A stretch of 64,000 bases of DNA from Lineus longissimus (GCF_910592395.1 NC_088309.1:3598501-3662500); one strand, 5' to 3'; counted from the stretch's first letter, positions 13,083 through 25,978 are shown. Translations and numbers: made by a program. The notes: a model not told the origin generated them from the letters alone.

Positions 13083-16000
13083 ATGATCATGTGGACTCGT
13101 ATGTATTCCAGGTCGATGATTTTCGGCATGAAAAAAGCTCGGCCGCAGCGGCGCAAACGTGAGAAAGAACCTCACCACTTCCATGGGAGCAAGTCATTCA
13201 ATTTATGGGCAATGGTAATAGGTATCGGAACTCTGGCATTGGCTTTTCTTATTGGTGGGATCGTACTGTGCGTATTAGGCAGCAAAGAAGGGGGACACGG
13301 ATTGTAAGTATACCGCAATATTAACTTTTTATATTTATCTTACATGTGTATGCTTCAAATATTGATATCTGTAAAGGTAACAAACTAATGATAATTCTAT
13401 TCCTCAATTCGAACGTAGGTCGGATCCCAATTGCGACAGGTAACCTCTTCACCGTCCTCCACTTGAAATCGGTATCAGGATGCTTTGAGCCGTACGCCCG
13501 GTAGTCTCACCATGACATTCTCGAAGGGGGAACACAATGCCCTTACCAGCTCTTTCTCCCAATGTTGGGTCTGGTTGCGTGGGTCATTAGATGTCTTTGG
13601 CCCGCGTCTCATCATATCTGACGGAATCCTTGTTGCGGAGTGGCCACGGAGAGATTTCGTCCTTGTCATTACATCCAACATTCCACTGACATCCGTTATG
13701 TAAACGGTGGGCTTGGTAACAAGCGTAATACCATGATTGCACGATCCATCATTCCTAGGCCTATCAATGCAATGCAAACCCTTATATACCTAGAATAGAT
13801 CTTTCTATGGTGTAAACCCTCACCTAAACTTTCCTTTTCATGCTACATGTATTAACCCCCTACGCTAACATTTCCTTTCATACTATAACGCTAGCCTTAC
13901 ACGGTAACTTATTCATTTCTGCATCCAATATCATTACCCTCCTCTACCAGGCAACGGCTTCCGCTGCCTTCAAGGACAACCATCACAACTATTGATTTAT
14001 CGGTAGCTCGGCTTTCTAGCAAAAATAATCGATGTCATTGGAAGGGGTGGCATCTTGATTCATCGTGATTGAACATGAAAGGAGTCTTATATCTGTAGAG
14101 AAAGTCGAGCGGAAAGCATTTAATTGTCGTACTTGCAGCAAACGATTCTGACGCTTCCAAACACAACAACTATAGTATCGCCGATCTATGCGGCTGCCTA
14201 CGTCAAATAAGTTATCTGAAACCAGCAGACGATAGGATGTTGTTTTTTTAAACGCTTTCCCTGCTGTTGTTACTGTATTCTCTTGAGGAAGTATTTAGGC
14301 TATATCTATATACCTATACCTGAAGAAGGCAACAGGTTGTTACCATTGGGTTGGTTGGAACTGCTGATTGCTCTCGCCGGTGAACGGTACAGTACATTGT
14401 AAAGGCCCCCTAGTCCTCATCTTTGATGCAGCTTTTATATATACACCTATACTTGCACCTGGACAGGCACGGAAATTCGAACTCATTTAAAGACAAATCA
14501 ACTCTTTCCCGATCTCTGTTTTGATGTGATGGTTGGTGTTTACCTAGTGATACCAACACCGAAAGTTGCTGTTCAACCTCGTGTTCAATCACGGCCGGGC
14601 CACGATTAAAACGGGGATGCAAATACTACATGTACTTCTTATAAGATGAAATATCTTGAAATACATGTAACTGTTTCGGGTGAGTCGTTTTTACAACTGC
14701 AAGTATTCATCACTAAATGGTCCACTCACTGGACAATTGATGGTTTTGGCAATGTGCACCATAAAAATGGCAGACGATGGAATTATAAGGCATGCACACA
14801 CGAAGTAAAATTGGATGAAAGATACAAAGCGATCAATTTGCCGAGTTCTATTGCCATCCCTGGTTTTTGATGTTATATAGTCTGTCATCTTAATGAGAAC
14901 CAACTTATTATATGCCGCCTCATGACAAATGATATATTAGTATTTGTATTATGTCTATGTCAATGAAATGTATATCAAGTTTGAAGTACCACTGGTGTAG
15001 CTGCATGGCCAGAGAACGTGATTATAATGTTACAGTGCGGCTAGCCATGCCAGTGCCTGTCCCGAAATTTCGCAACCGCTGTAAAAGCTATGGCTGGTAT
15101 AAATGGCCTGCAATCGTGGCGGTTGGGAGCATAAGCTTTAGATGTGGCAGACATACACGCAATCTTTAGATATCATGTTATTAGGCATAGTTTGCATACA
15201 TCGGTTCATAAAACAAACAACAGATCCATACTCTTACATGCGTTATTTGCCACTTAGCACAGTTCTTATGTCTTATATCATGTTGATACTCTTGTTAAGT
15301 CTGATGTAAAGTATACCTCTTCATGGGTATGGCGAACGGGCAGCGATAAACCAATGAAGTTCGGCTTTTAATCTGGAGAAGGTGGTCCAGCGCTGCAGCT
15401 TGGCGATAATCCGTCACCGCTTTTCCGGCGGCAACACCAATTAGCTCTTATAACCGCCATCGCAATCGATGTGACTGGCCGGGCTGTCATGCTTTCGGGA
15501 CCTGCCTAACCATTCTTATAAATTCATTTCTTGCCAACTGCCGAAACCGTGAGATTGCCGTCATCTATAGGCCCTACTTGCTTTGGCTAAGATGGGATGA
15601 CTGCTCTGTTGATCAACCGCCCCGCCACCCGTTCCTGATCTCTTGACTTCTCAGCAACATCAACGACGGGGACTTGTTGATATACAAGGAATCACTTGTA
15701 AAACACAACAAGAAAGGCCAACAACAAGGCCGCATGGAAGCTTAGAGAAAGCATCATGGAAGCCACCTTTGTAACCTCTTCAGCCTGAAGCAAATTGGCC
15801 AGGTATGTCAGAAATCGAGAACCAGGCTATGAAAACCTCAGCTGTTGGCTGCACGATGGCAGCCCAAGTGATAATTTCAAAGAATCTGACAGATGTTACA
15901 AATGTTATTGGAATTATAGGCTGGGAATTTAAGTTGGTATCACAACCGGTATATGGTACGGCGGCAGAACAATTTCAAAGCGGATTTCAGTAATTCTCTT

Positions 16001-19000
16001 GGCCTTCTCGATAAATATAACGCAGTAAATCCAATTGTGCATATCAGTCGGAGGGCTGGTTATCAGCCTGGCATATGCTTCATTCCCACCAGGATGATAT
16101 CAACACCCTGGTCCATCATCGTCAGAGCCCCATCTCTCCTGGAACTGTTCAACTGCATGGTTTCATCAGAGCTCCTTAGCGTTCTTGGGCGATGAAAAAT
16201 ACCAACAGGGACTGGCATTGTTTCAAGTTATGCACTCTTGGTGGCTTCGTTTTATCTGTGATATGGAATAACTGAGCATTAGACCCAAGCAAAGTAAAAG
16301 ATCGCGCAATAACATGAAAAACGGCAATATTCGCAGGCAGCATCCAATGATATATTGCTGCTGATCGGCCGATAAGTTCTCGGGATGGACGGCTTGTAAA
16401 AACGTTGGCAGCAAATGAGAGCGGCTATCTCCTTGCTGATCATTAATTTTGCTGTTATAACTTAAAGTGCTTGGGACTGAGCTATAAATTGTTTGACAAA
16501 GCTTCTGTTTCCTGTGTAAGAGGAATTGACAGTGTGTGCTCCTGCATGCACAAAGATACCTCGTGCAAATCATACATACAGGTCTTATAAAAACATTGTA
16601 TATCTTACAAGGATGGATTACAATACCCGCTCAAAGAAATTGCTGTAACTTTCCCTCCTGCATACTGAAAATAATAAGGTATATATTTTCATGCATTTCC
16701 ACAGGTTGACAGACAGGTGGCCCGGGTAAGGCCCAGTTGTGGCCGTCTTAGTGTCTCTCTCACCATATTGGCAACACGGTGAGAGAAGGAGCCAGGCTCG
16801 ATTCGGACTGTTGCTCTTGCTAATTGATATACATGTATTACCCAATAATAACATTTAGCTATAATATGCGCAGGAATGAAAGAAAAGACGTATGTTTATA
16901 TTTATCCTGTTTTAACTTCCCGGCTAATACGACTTCCTTCGTCGTGGATAACATGGGTGAAATAAAGTTTAAAAACTTCATGAACAGGTTTCAAACTGTC
17001 TCCAAAGGAGTGATAACAACATGAAAAAAGGCAAACACTACACGGTCATAATAAGCCCCCCTTTAGGAGGGGCTCTTAAGATACACGTGTGTGTGGGAGT
17101 ATATACTGATTTGATGAGAAATAAAGAGAGTAAATATTGTATATCCTACAAACAATTTTTTTTGGTATTTTTCTGAATTAACTCCGTTGAGTTTACCGAT
17201 TTCTCCGCGATCTTCCGGTGGTGGTTGCTATCCCATTGGTTGAAATTAATTTAAATCTTCATGGGAATTCGCTACATCATATGCCTAAGAAATTGGCCAA
17301 TTATATTAATATTTTTATCAGAGAAATATCCGTCCTAAATAATGACAGAAAAGGGTGGTTTATTTCAATTTTGTGTCGACATGATCGAGGTCACGTGACA
17401 TAAAAACAAAACAATCGCACACACCCGTCCAAAAAAGGCACTTTAAGAAAAACAAATACGTTTTTCCAGCTTAAAACCACACTGACGACTAAGTTATATT
17501 GGTCTACTGCCCAAATCTGAAGTATCAAATTGAATCACAAACTAGAACTAGCTCTATTTAGCTATAGTTGCGTGAAAAATTCGGGTGAGCGACGTACATT
17601 CTGTACCCTAGCGGCCAATAATTAAACTACTTTCAGCCGTCTGCTCCGGTCTCGTTAGGGAGTTTTTCCCAAATGTACGCGATGATGACGTGCCCCATTA
17701 ACAGGACGTAACATCTATTTTAAAATGCGTTTCGAAAGTGAATGCATGAGGACAACCCATTTGTGTCGTATATCACTGGAAACGCCCGATTCCCGTGAAT
17801 AAGGTCAATCACAATGTATTACATTACCAAAACAAAAATGTGTCGGAAGGAACTATATGGATGGTCCCATCGCACCCCCCCCCCCTCCAGCAGTATGACA
17901 GAAGGGCTAGTTGACTGTCCACCGGGGGGGTTTGGGGGGAGCTTCCCCCCAACGCACTGGTAAAAACCTATGTCGACGGAGGGGGGTTTGGGGGGTGTCC
18001 CCCCATTGTAACAGCTGTAGTTGTTAGAGCTTGCACTTAACATATGCTCGTAGGGGGGTTCGGGGGAGCTCCCCCGACCTAAAGGGGGGCTCACTAAGTT
18101 CTTGACTTTACATATTAAGACCCCCTTTAGGAGGGGCTCTTAAGATACACGTGTGTGCGGGAGTATATAATGTAAATGAAGTGAAATAAAGAGAGTAAAT
18201 ATTGTATATCCAACAAACAATTTTTTTTGGTTTTTCAAAATGGCGCTGAATAAATAAATCAGACCAGTTGTAGCGCTGAATTATAAATCAGACCAGTTGT
18301 AACAGGTTACGAGAACATCTAATTTAAATCTTCATGGGAATTCGCTACATATGCCTAAGAAATTGGCCAATTATATTCATATTTTTATTAGAGAAATATC
18401 CGTCATAAATAATGACAGAAAAGGTGGTTTTATATCATTTTTGTGTCGACATGGTCGAGGTCACGTGACATAAACAAAACAATCGCACAGACCCGTCCAA
18501 AAAAGGCACTTTAAGAAAAACAAATGCGTTTTCCCTGCTTAAAACCACACTGACGACTAAGTTATATTGGTCTACTGCCCAAATCTGAAGTATCAAAATG
18601 AATTACAAACTAGAACTAGCTCTATTTAGCAAAAGTTGCGTGAAAAATTCGGGGGAGCGACATTCTGAACCCTAGCGGCCAATAATTAAACTTCTTTCAG
18701 CCGTCTGCTCCGGTCTCGTTAGGGAGTTTTTCCCAAATGTACGCGATGATGACGTGCCCCATTAACAGGACGTAACATCTATTTTAAAATGCGTTTCCAA
18801 AGTGAATGCATGAGGACAATCCATTTAATAAGTGTCGTATATCACTGGAAACGCCCGATTCCCGTGAATAAGGACAATCACAATGTATTACATTACCAAA
18901 ACAAAAATGTGTCGGAAGGAACTATATGGATGGTCCCATCGCACCCCCCCCTCCAGCAGTATGACACAGAAGGGCTAGTTGACTGTCCACCGGGGGGGGG

Positions 19001-20751
19001 GGGGGTTTGGGGGGAGCTTCCCCCCAACGCACTGGTAAAAACCTATGTCGACGGAGGGGGGTTTGGGGGGTGTCCCCCCATTGTAACAGCTGTAGTTGTT
19101 AGAGCTTGCACTTAACATATGCTCGTAGGGGGGTTCGGGGGAGCTCCCCCGACCTAAAGGGGGGCTCACTAAGTCCTTGACTTTACATATTAACGTTGAT
19201 GGCGTTCATCACCATCCCTCCAGATATATGGTAATGTGCAGTAACCAGTATATATAAAAACTGAGATACTAATTTCAGTCGTTCTTGTTTAATTATACAT
19301 ACACTCGACGCCGTAGTTGTTGTAACGCAGCTAAATTATTGCTGAGGAGACTTGATTATTTGTGAAGAGACAAGTCACAGTTCTGATGATGTTGTATTGG
19401 CTTGATCTGTTCCCACAGCAGTTATGACATCGCCAAACACTTGTTTGCGAAGGGGACTGATCTTTATTTAGCCTGATTGGCACGTTGATATCATATAAGT
19501 TTGCCAGCGACGGGGAGATAATGCAAGAAACGGGTAGATAATCCCAAGATTCTTGCTTCATGCATCATGCTTTCAAATACGCTGAGTATCATATATCATT
19601 GACGAATTTGCTAACTCTCTTGCAGGCAGAGCGTCCAAAGCACCTTAATAGGTCTTATTACCCTTCTAGCTAATTGTCATTTCAGAGAACCCGTGTGCTG
19701 AGCACATACATGTACACGTATATCCAAAAAAGGTGAAGATTACCGTTACATCGAAAATGACCGAATTTTGCTCTATGATGTGACATTCAACTCCTTTAAA
19801 ATTCATCCCTTTTCAGTTTCTACGTGATCGGGGGAATAACACTGGTACTGTCCGTCATATTAGTTATAGTCTTGGTGATACGATTTAGATTAATGAAAAG
19901 ACGGGTAAGTTCACAATTTATCGATTGCTTACTTTTTATAAGGAGCCTGGAAGTTATTGACATCCCACCTCCAATTGTAGCCTATCCTTAACCTGAAATA
20001 GGCTGTCAACAAAGATGATAATAAATACCTCAATGCCTCTGATGAAAATACACTGCTTCTTTCATGCAAGGTACTTGTGTGAATAAACCCGTTGTGAATA
20101 AACCCGTCCCAGGCATGAATAATATGTCAGCAGACATAGACCAGTACCAAAACCAGCTGAGCCTGTTTTCCCGCTCATGTCTTATATGTCCATACCTCTA
20201 AACTTTCGTCTCGTTGACACTTTTAGATCGGAAGGCGGAGACGGTTTATTGCTCTGAATGCGGCCGAAGAAGCAGCCCAAAAGGCAGCAGAGAACGAGGC
20301 GAAAGAACGCAAAGACGGGGACACCGACGAGGAAGCCAACCAACATGATCGTGAAGAAAAACACCATAAAAAGCGCCATAGAAAACGCCACGGTCATGAA
20401 CACGATGATGTTAAGCACAGAAAACACCATGATCACATTGAGGATCACCTAGAAGAACAGAGACACGATTGGGATGAGGTGGCGAATGAATGGGAAAATG
20501 AGGAAAGCGAGGAAAATGTCGGAAACCGAGATGATATGACGAAAAAGGAAAATGAAGGAAACGGAGCCGTTGTAACGAACGCGGAGAATGTACATGTTGT
20601 ACACGTTGAAGATAATAAGGCGATAACTCGTAAACAAAAAGAAAAGGAGGAGAGAAGGTTGTCCCAGACAGATGTAGAACGAACCGAAGAAGCAACAGCG
20701 AACCGACCTGAGGAAAACAAAGAGGATAGAACGAACCAGGGCTGTAGCTGA
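13083..20751 (+). CDS. Unrecognised two-helix membrane protein with His-rich charged tail (3 exons)
   Basis: Exons 13083-13303, 19817-19904 and 20227-20751 join in phase to give 277 residues ending TNQGCS. The first exon gives a basic N-terminus (KKARPQRRKREKE) and a hydrophobic helix at about residues 41-66. A short loop (SKEGGHG) leads to a second helix at about 75-98, formed across the exon 1-2 junction. The tail starts with RRIGRRRRF, runs through a His/Lys/Arg/Asp/Glu-rich segment at about 130-170, and ends in a very acidic to mixed-charge region. By the positive-inside rule both ends should face the cytoplasm, with a tiny extracellular or luminal hairpin. I do not recognise the family. 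The His-rich tail might bind metal, but that is a guess. An alternative start is the ATG about 30 codons downstream of the first ATG, after a possible acceptor near 13107-13112. Intron 1 (13304-19816) holds the G-rich tandem unit. Confidence 0.65.
13419..13439 (+). other. Candidate 21-nt alternative microexon in the two-helix gene
   Basis: A 21-nt segment lies between an AG acceptor (after a C/T-containing stretch) and a GTAACC donor, 115 nt after the first exon. Its length is a multiple of three and its phase fits. It would add seven residues, reading roughly LSDPNCD, including one cysteine, to the short loop between the two helices. Evidence is splice-site shape and phase only. Confidence 0.2.
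16690..16815 (-). repeat. Isolated satellite-related copy inside intron 1
   Basis: The stretch contains TCTCTCACCATATTGGCAACACGG, GTGAGAGA and CAGGCTCGATTCGG. These are the same building blocks (GTCTCTCTCACC, TTGGCAACACGG, GATTCGG) that make up the ~68-bp satellite at 22.9-26.9 kb. It is a single solitary copy about 6 kb from the array. Confidence 0.6.
17053..18116 (+). repeat. G-run tandem unit, copy 1 (~1.06 kb)
   Basis: First of two adjacent direct repeats. It opens with AAGCCCCCCTTTAGGAGGGG, followed by GCTCTTAAGATACACGTGTG, a TATATA stretch and AATAAAGAGAGTAAATATTG. Shared central motifs include TTAAATCTTCATGGGAATTC, CCTAAGAAATTGGCCAATTA and GGTCACGTGACATAAA. The last 170 bp hold several runs of five to seven G, each followed by a complementary C-run hairpin. 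Near the end is CCTAAAGGGGGGCT, the inverse of AGCCCCCCTTTAGG at the start, so the unit has 14-nt inverted ends plus a ~25-nt tail. No transposase is seen. Open frames through the G/C runs are Pro/Gly-rich artefacts. Confidence 0.8.
18117..19192 (+). repeat. G-run tandem unit, copy 2 (~1.08 kb)
   Basis: Second direct copy, abutting copy 1 and ending in the same CTTGACTTTACATATTA tail. It differs from copy 1 by substitutions, a longer G-tract near 18991, and a replaced segment near 18240-18320. That segment holds its own short tandem duplication of a ~31-bp AATCAGACCAGTTGTA-containing unit. High identity over most of the length suggests a fairly recent segmental tandem duplication. It lies within intron 1 of the two-helix gene. 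Confidence 0.8.
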
Positions 20752-22500
20752 TGAGCTACTCGTCAAGTTGGTGCTTAGATTATCTTGCCATGAATTGGCT
20801 TTTGGCAGCCGTTGATGCTGAGCAACCGTGGCCTGCTTTTGAGGTCAAATCCGACGCTGATGATGATGTGATATCAGGAAAAGTTGGCTGGTTGGTTTGA
20901 GGAGATTCTGGTGATTGAAATAGAGTGGCAGCGTCTATTGATGATACCTTCCCTTACGTTTTTCGAAAGTTGTTTCTTTAGGAAAACGGGATACATTTTG
21001 TCATGCAATATGAGGCAATTTGAAATGGAATTAACTTGATCATCAGGACTGTTTGGTAACTCGTTTGTTCTGAACTTTGGCAGTGCGGCATTCTCCAAAC
21101 GAGCTGAGGTACAGCGAGAATAGACGAGGAAGAATTAGTAGGATGTTTTAGTCTTGGCAGGGTCAGAACCGTGTTCTGAGAATAATCTGTTCCGATTAAC
21201 TTGGAAGCTGATTATTGTACTGTAGGAATGTGATTTTAACCCTGATGAAGTTATCATCGACAGGATTTTATCATTCGTTCCCATTTTCCATGACTTTCAA
21301 ATGCATTTTTTAAAACTTCTAATTCCACTACCCGTTGGTCAACCAGAGAGGGAAGGTTGCAGGCCTAATTATATCAAATCTTTCTCTACCTCTCCTGTTC
21401 TTCTTCGATGCCTGATTCCACAAGTGCAGGGCGGCCTCAGGGGTATATGGTATAGTTTCTGTTAATCTAAATAACCAGAGAGGCTGACCATAGTTTCCAC
21501 CGTGGCAGTTGCAGTGGGAAAGTACCCACGAGGAATAAGGCCATGATAATCTTTTTCGAGGTAAATGCAGGTTTTAGAGTGCATATGTATATATTATCGC
21601 CATGTTATACGCACAAACTACGACAAAACAAATGATACATTTGCTACATTTGTTACATTGCAGATTTGGGGTTCTGGGGCACTTACCACTTTCGACGAGA
21701 AAATAGATGGCTTGCGAATACGCAACGGACTGTATGTTGATACTACCCAAATATTTATGACTCCCACCGGCAACTGGAGTTTACCATGACATAGACTCTA
21801 AAGCCGTTTTTTAATCACACAATTGAAAAAAATCAAAATATCATGGACATTGTAAGACAACTTCAAGTAGATTGCTTGAATAAGTTTCTATTTTGACTTT
21901 TATTTCATAGAAAACTCCAATTGCCTTTGGAAAGGCTGATAAAATAGCCCGGCAAAGACTTTTAAAGCAAACCATCTATTGAAGACCGCACGCGGCTACG
22001 GTGAGAAGCATGTAACGTTTTCCCCTTTGAATGTTATGACATGTCAGGGCATGTCCAAGATTCCGAGCAGATGGGATCTGAATGCATATAGAAGTTTAAA
22101 ACCCCTCTGCGGGAGCGCGAGTTGTCGGTGATGGTTGGCCGCTTTTAGCGTCGTCTGGCGAGGCAATGGGAAGCTACAGAAACACCGTAAATGGCAGCAA
22201 CAACCAGATGAGGGTTGTACAAAACTGACATAATGTTACCCTGGACCGCATGTTTTTCATCGTTTAAGTTCTTTTACATGCCAATTTCTTGATCAATAAA
22301 TTTTCTTACCTAATTAACGTTACTGCTTTTATCTTAATGCACTCTAATAGATCTATTAGTTAAAACAACTAATCTGATAGTTGCTCTTGCCACATCTGTA
22401 TACGTCCAGCACAAATGCATGATTCTAAAGGTTATAGATCAGTTTCAGTTGAACTTCAAATAATGCTAGTTCAACTATAACTAAAATCCGTTCAACTGAA
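20752..22500. other. Gene-less stretch after the two-helix gene
   Basis: Presumed 3' UTR plus intergenic DNA. I see no convincing coding exon, RNA gene or long repeat. An AATAAA occurs near 22293. Around 22442-22492 CAGTTGAAC and GTTCAACTG are arranged as a small inverted repeat. Confidence 0.4.
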
Positions 22501-22759
22501 AATGATATCAGTTTGACCCACAAGACGGCAGTGGTGACAGCGCCGAACCGTCAACGCCATAATACGGATGACCGTTTCGCCGACTCAGAAAAAACTGTAG
22601 CTCGAATATAAGAAATCGACCCAGCAGGTGCGAGATATTGGTTCCAAAGAAAGTAATCACGTTATCAGCCCTATAAAAACTATTGGGGATTAGTAATATG
22701 ATGCAGTGATTGAGCCACCTAGTGAATTCAGCATCACATTGGAGCCGGACAAGGCCGAT

Positions 22760-22810
22760 GTTTGAAATGGATAGAGCACCCAATGTGGTCGTTGGTTTGA
22801 TTCGTGGTCT
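22760..22810 (+). repeat. Possible tRNA-like A/B box fragment
   Basis: ATGGATAGAGCACC resembles a tRNA A box and GGTTTGATTCG a B box, about 25 nt apart. This is too short for an intact tRNA but compatible with a decayed tRNA-derived SINE head next to the satellite. Weak evidence. Confidence 0.25.
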
Positions 22811-25570
22811 TGCTCCGTCTTTAGATGATAGAGAAGGCAGTTCTCCTAAAGGTCCTATCGTCCGTATGACTGTAGCTTCTCCTTGCCGCAAATATTGTTT
22901 AGTAAAATAATCTCCAGTTTGATGCGAGACGAGACAGTCACGACCAGACCGAATCGGCCCTGGCTGCCCCATCGTATTGTCAATACGGTGAGATAGACGA
23001 GACAGTCACGACCAGACCAAGACAGTCACACCCAGACCGAATCGGCCCTGGCTGCGTCATCGTATTGCCAATACGGTGAGAGAGATGAGACAGTCACAAC
23101 TGGACCGAATCAGTCCTGGTAGCTCCATCGTATTGCCAATACGGTTAGAAAGATGAGACAGTCACAACCATACCGAATCAGTCCTGGCAGCACCATCGTG
23201 TGTTGCCAACACGGTTACAACATACAGCAACTAGCAGACCGAATTGGGACCAGCAGCTCCACTGAGTTGCCGAAACCATGGGAGAGGCGAGACAGTCACA
23301 ACCAGACCGAATCGGTCCTGGCAGCTCCATCGTGTGCTGCCAACACCTAACAGAACATACAGCAACTAGCAGACCGAATTGGGACCGGCAGCTCCACTGT
23401 GTTGCCGAAACCGTGGGAGAGGCGAGACAGTCACACCCAGAACGAATTGGTCGTGGCAACGCCACCGTCTACTTTCAACATGGTAACAGAACAGACAGCT
23501 ACTATCAGATCGAATCGGGCCCGGCAGCTCTACCGCGATGCCAAAAGGTGGCAGAAACGCAATAGTGACAACCAGACCGAATCAATCAGGGAAGCTCCAC
23601 CTTGTCGCTGAAACGGCGAGGGAGCCGTGACAGTCACAACCAGACCACTTAGGGCCTTCCCGCTCCGCCCTGATGCCAACAAATTGGTTAGAGAGATGAG
23701 AAGGCTACGACCAGACCAAATAGGTCGTGGCTGCTCCATTTTATTGCCAAACGGTAAGAGAGATGAGACAGTCAAAACCAGACCGAATCGGTCCTGTTAG
23801 CTCCACCGTGATGCCAAAGATGAGACGGCCACATCCAGACCAAATCGGTCGTGGCTGCCCAAACTGTGAGAGAGACGAGGCAGTCACAAGCAGGTCGCAC
23901 TGAGTCTGGCAGCTCTACTGTGTTGGCGACACAGTGGAACAGCGAGTCCCAATTCGGTTTGGTTGGCTGATCCATCTATCTTGCAGTGTTGGCAACACGG
24001 TGGAAAAGAGCTGCCCCTCCCTGGTTTGTTTGTGACTGTCTCAACCTCTCACTGCTATGGCAAATTGGCATATTGCCTGGTAGAGCTGCAAGTCCCGATT
24101 CGGTATGTCTCTGGTCATCTTATCTCTCTAACAAGTTGGCACACGGTGTAGCTGTCTGGCCCATTCCGTCTGGTCTGTGGTTATGGCCTATCATCGGTCT
24201 CACTATGCCGGGCAACACCGTAGAGTACATACAGGCTCGATTCGGTCTCTTTGTTGCAGTGTCATCTTTCTTATCACGTTGTCATCTGATGTTTTTTGTC
24301 TCATATCTCGCATCGTTTTGAAAACACGTATGGGGGGAGCCAGACTGCGTTATGTCTGGATGTGACTTTCATCTCTCTAACCCTCTTGGCATTACGATGG
24401 AGCAGTCAGATGAAAGAGATGAGACAGACAGTCACAACCAGAACGAAACGTTCCGTGTTGCAAGACCTAGTTCAGTCTGGTTGTGGCAGTACGATGTGGC
24501 AGTACGATGGAGCAGGTCTGGTTCGGACTGTCTTAGCTCTTTCACTATATTGGGAGCACTGTGAAGCTGCCCGGTCCGGCTCATTCCGATCTGGTTGTGG
24601 CTGTCTTATCTTTCCCTCCGTATTGTCAACGTGGTGGCGCGGCAAGGAGTGATTCGGTCAGGCTGTGACTGTCCCTTATCCCTCACCGATTTGGCAACAT
24701 AATGGAGCAGCCAGGCTCGGCTGATATGTCTGGTTTGAACTGTCATCTCTTCATCTCTTCCATCGTTTGGCGGCTAGGTGAGGAGGCCATACCGCTAATA
24801 TATAATTCTGACACTGTGTTGCCAAACGGTGAGCTCGAAGAGACACCACGAGACCGAATCGAGACTGGTTGCTCCACTGAATGGCAGACAGGATGAGAAA
24901 GATAAGACAGTCACATCAAGAACGAATCGGTCTTTACTACCACACGGTGCTGCTACAACGAATCTGGCTTGACTGCTCCATCGTGATGCCACCACGGTGA
25001 GAAGGATGAGACAGTCGCACTCAGACACCACCCGCCCTGGCTGTCTCCACCTAGTTGCCAATCGAGACGGCCACAACTAGACGCAACCGCACCTGGCTGC
25101 CTTACCGTGTTGCCAAAATTGTTAGAACGATGGGAGAGACGTAGCCAGACCAAGTCGGTCCTAGGGAGAGAAGACGTCATAACATATTAATCGGGCCTGG
25201 CCGCCCCACCGCGTTGCATCAATGGTAAGTGAGGCGAGACAGTGTCACCTCCAGACAGAATCAGAACGGTGTGAGAGTTGAGACAGTCGTCACAAGACCA
25301 AAACGGGTTAGGCTGCTCCACCGGCCGTGCTACTAAAACGGTGAGAGATAAGAGACAGCCAATACCAAAATCAATCTAAACTTGCTGCTCCACTCAGTTG
25401 CCATCACGCTGAGGACGACGGCACACTTGCGCACCGGCCAATTCCGGTGTAGCTGTGACTGTCTCCATTTGCTACACACCAAATGATGCTTGGTTGCGAT
25501 TATCTCATCTCTCTCACCGTGTTTGCATCATGATTGAGCAGTCTGCAGGCTAGATTCGTTATGATTGTGA

Positions 25571-25978
25571 CTGTCTCAACTCTTTCATCGGTTTAGCAGA
25601 ACGTTAAATTGTGGTAGCGAAGACCGATTCGGTCTTGCTGTGATTGTCTCATCTTTCTTATCATTTTTGCCACGCAGTTGAGCAGCTCGCCTCTTATCGG
25701 TTGTGACTGTCTCAACTCTTTCATCGGTTTAGCAGTACGTTAAATTGTGGTAGCGAAGACCGATTCGGTCTTGCTGTGATTGTCTCATCTTTCTTATCAT
25801 TTTTGCCACGCAGTTGAGCAGCTAGCCTCTTATCGGTTGTGACTGTCTCAACTCTTTCATCGGTTTAGCAGTACGTTAAATTGTGGTAGCGAAGACCGAT
25901 TCGGTCTTGCTGTGATTGTCTCATCTTTCTCATCATTTTTGCCACGCAGATGAGCAGCTAGCCTCTAATCGGTTGTGA
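25571..25978 (-). repeat. Nested 136-bp higher-order repeat (3 copies)
   Basis: CTGTCTCAACTCTTTCATCG starts at 25571, 25707 and 25843, exactly 136 bp apart, and a diverged fourth unit begins at 25979. Each 136-bp unit holds two ~68-bp monomers, one with GTGACTGTCTCAACTC and one with GTGATTGTCTCATCTT. The copies are almost identical, unlike the surrounding monomers. This is a recent homogenisation of a monomer pair. Confidence 0.9.

Noticed and set aside
17819-18094. Pro/Gly-rich minus-strand open frame, also seen at 18975-19169
   Set aside because: It simply reads through the G/C-run repeats of the tandem unit, and the two versions differ with G-tract length.
20411-20766. Phe/Leu-rich minus-strand frames opposite the third exon of the two-helix gene
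   Set aside because: They are antisense shadows of a Glu/Lys-rich coding exon (GAA/AAA read as TTC/TTT).
22508-22972. 154-residue minus-strand open frame
   Set aside because: It overlaps satellite sequence and a tRNA-like fragment; no domain, no splice signals.
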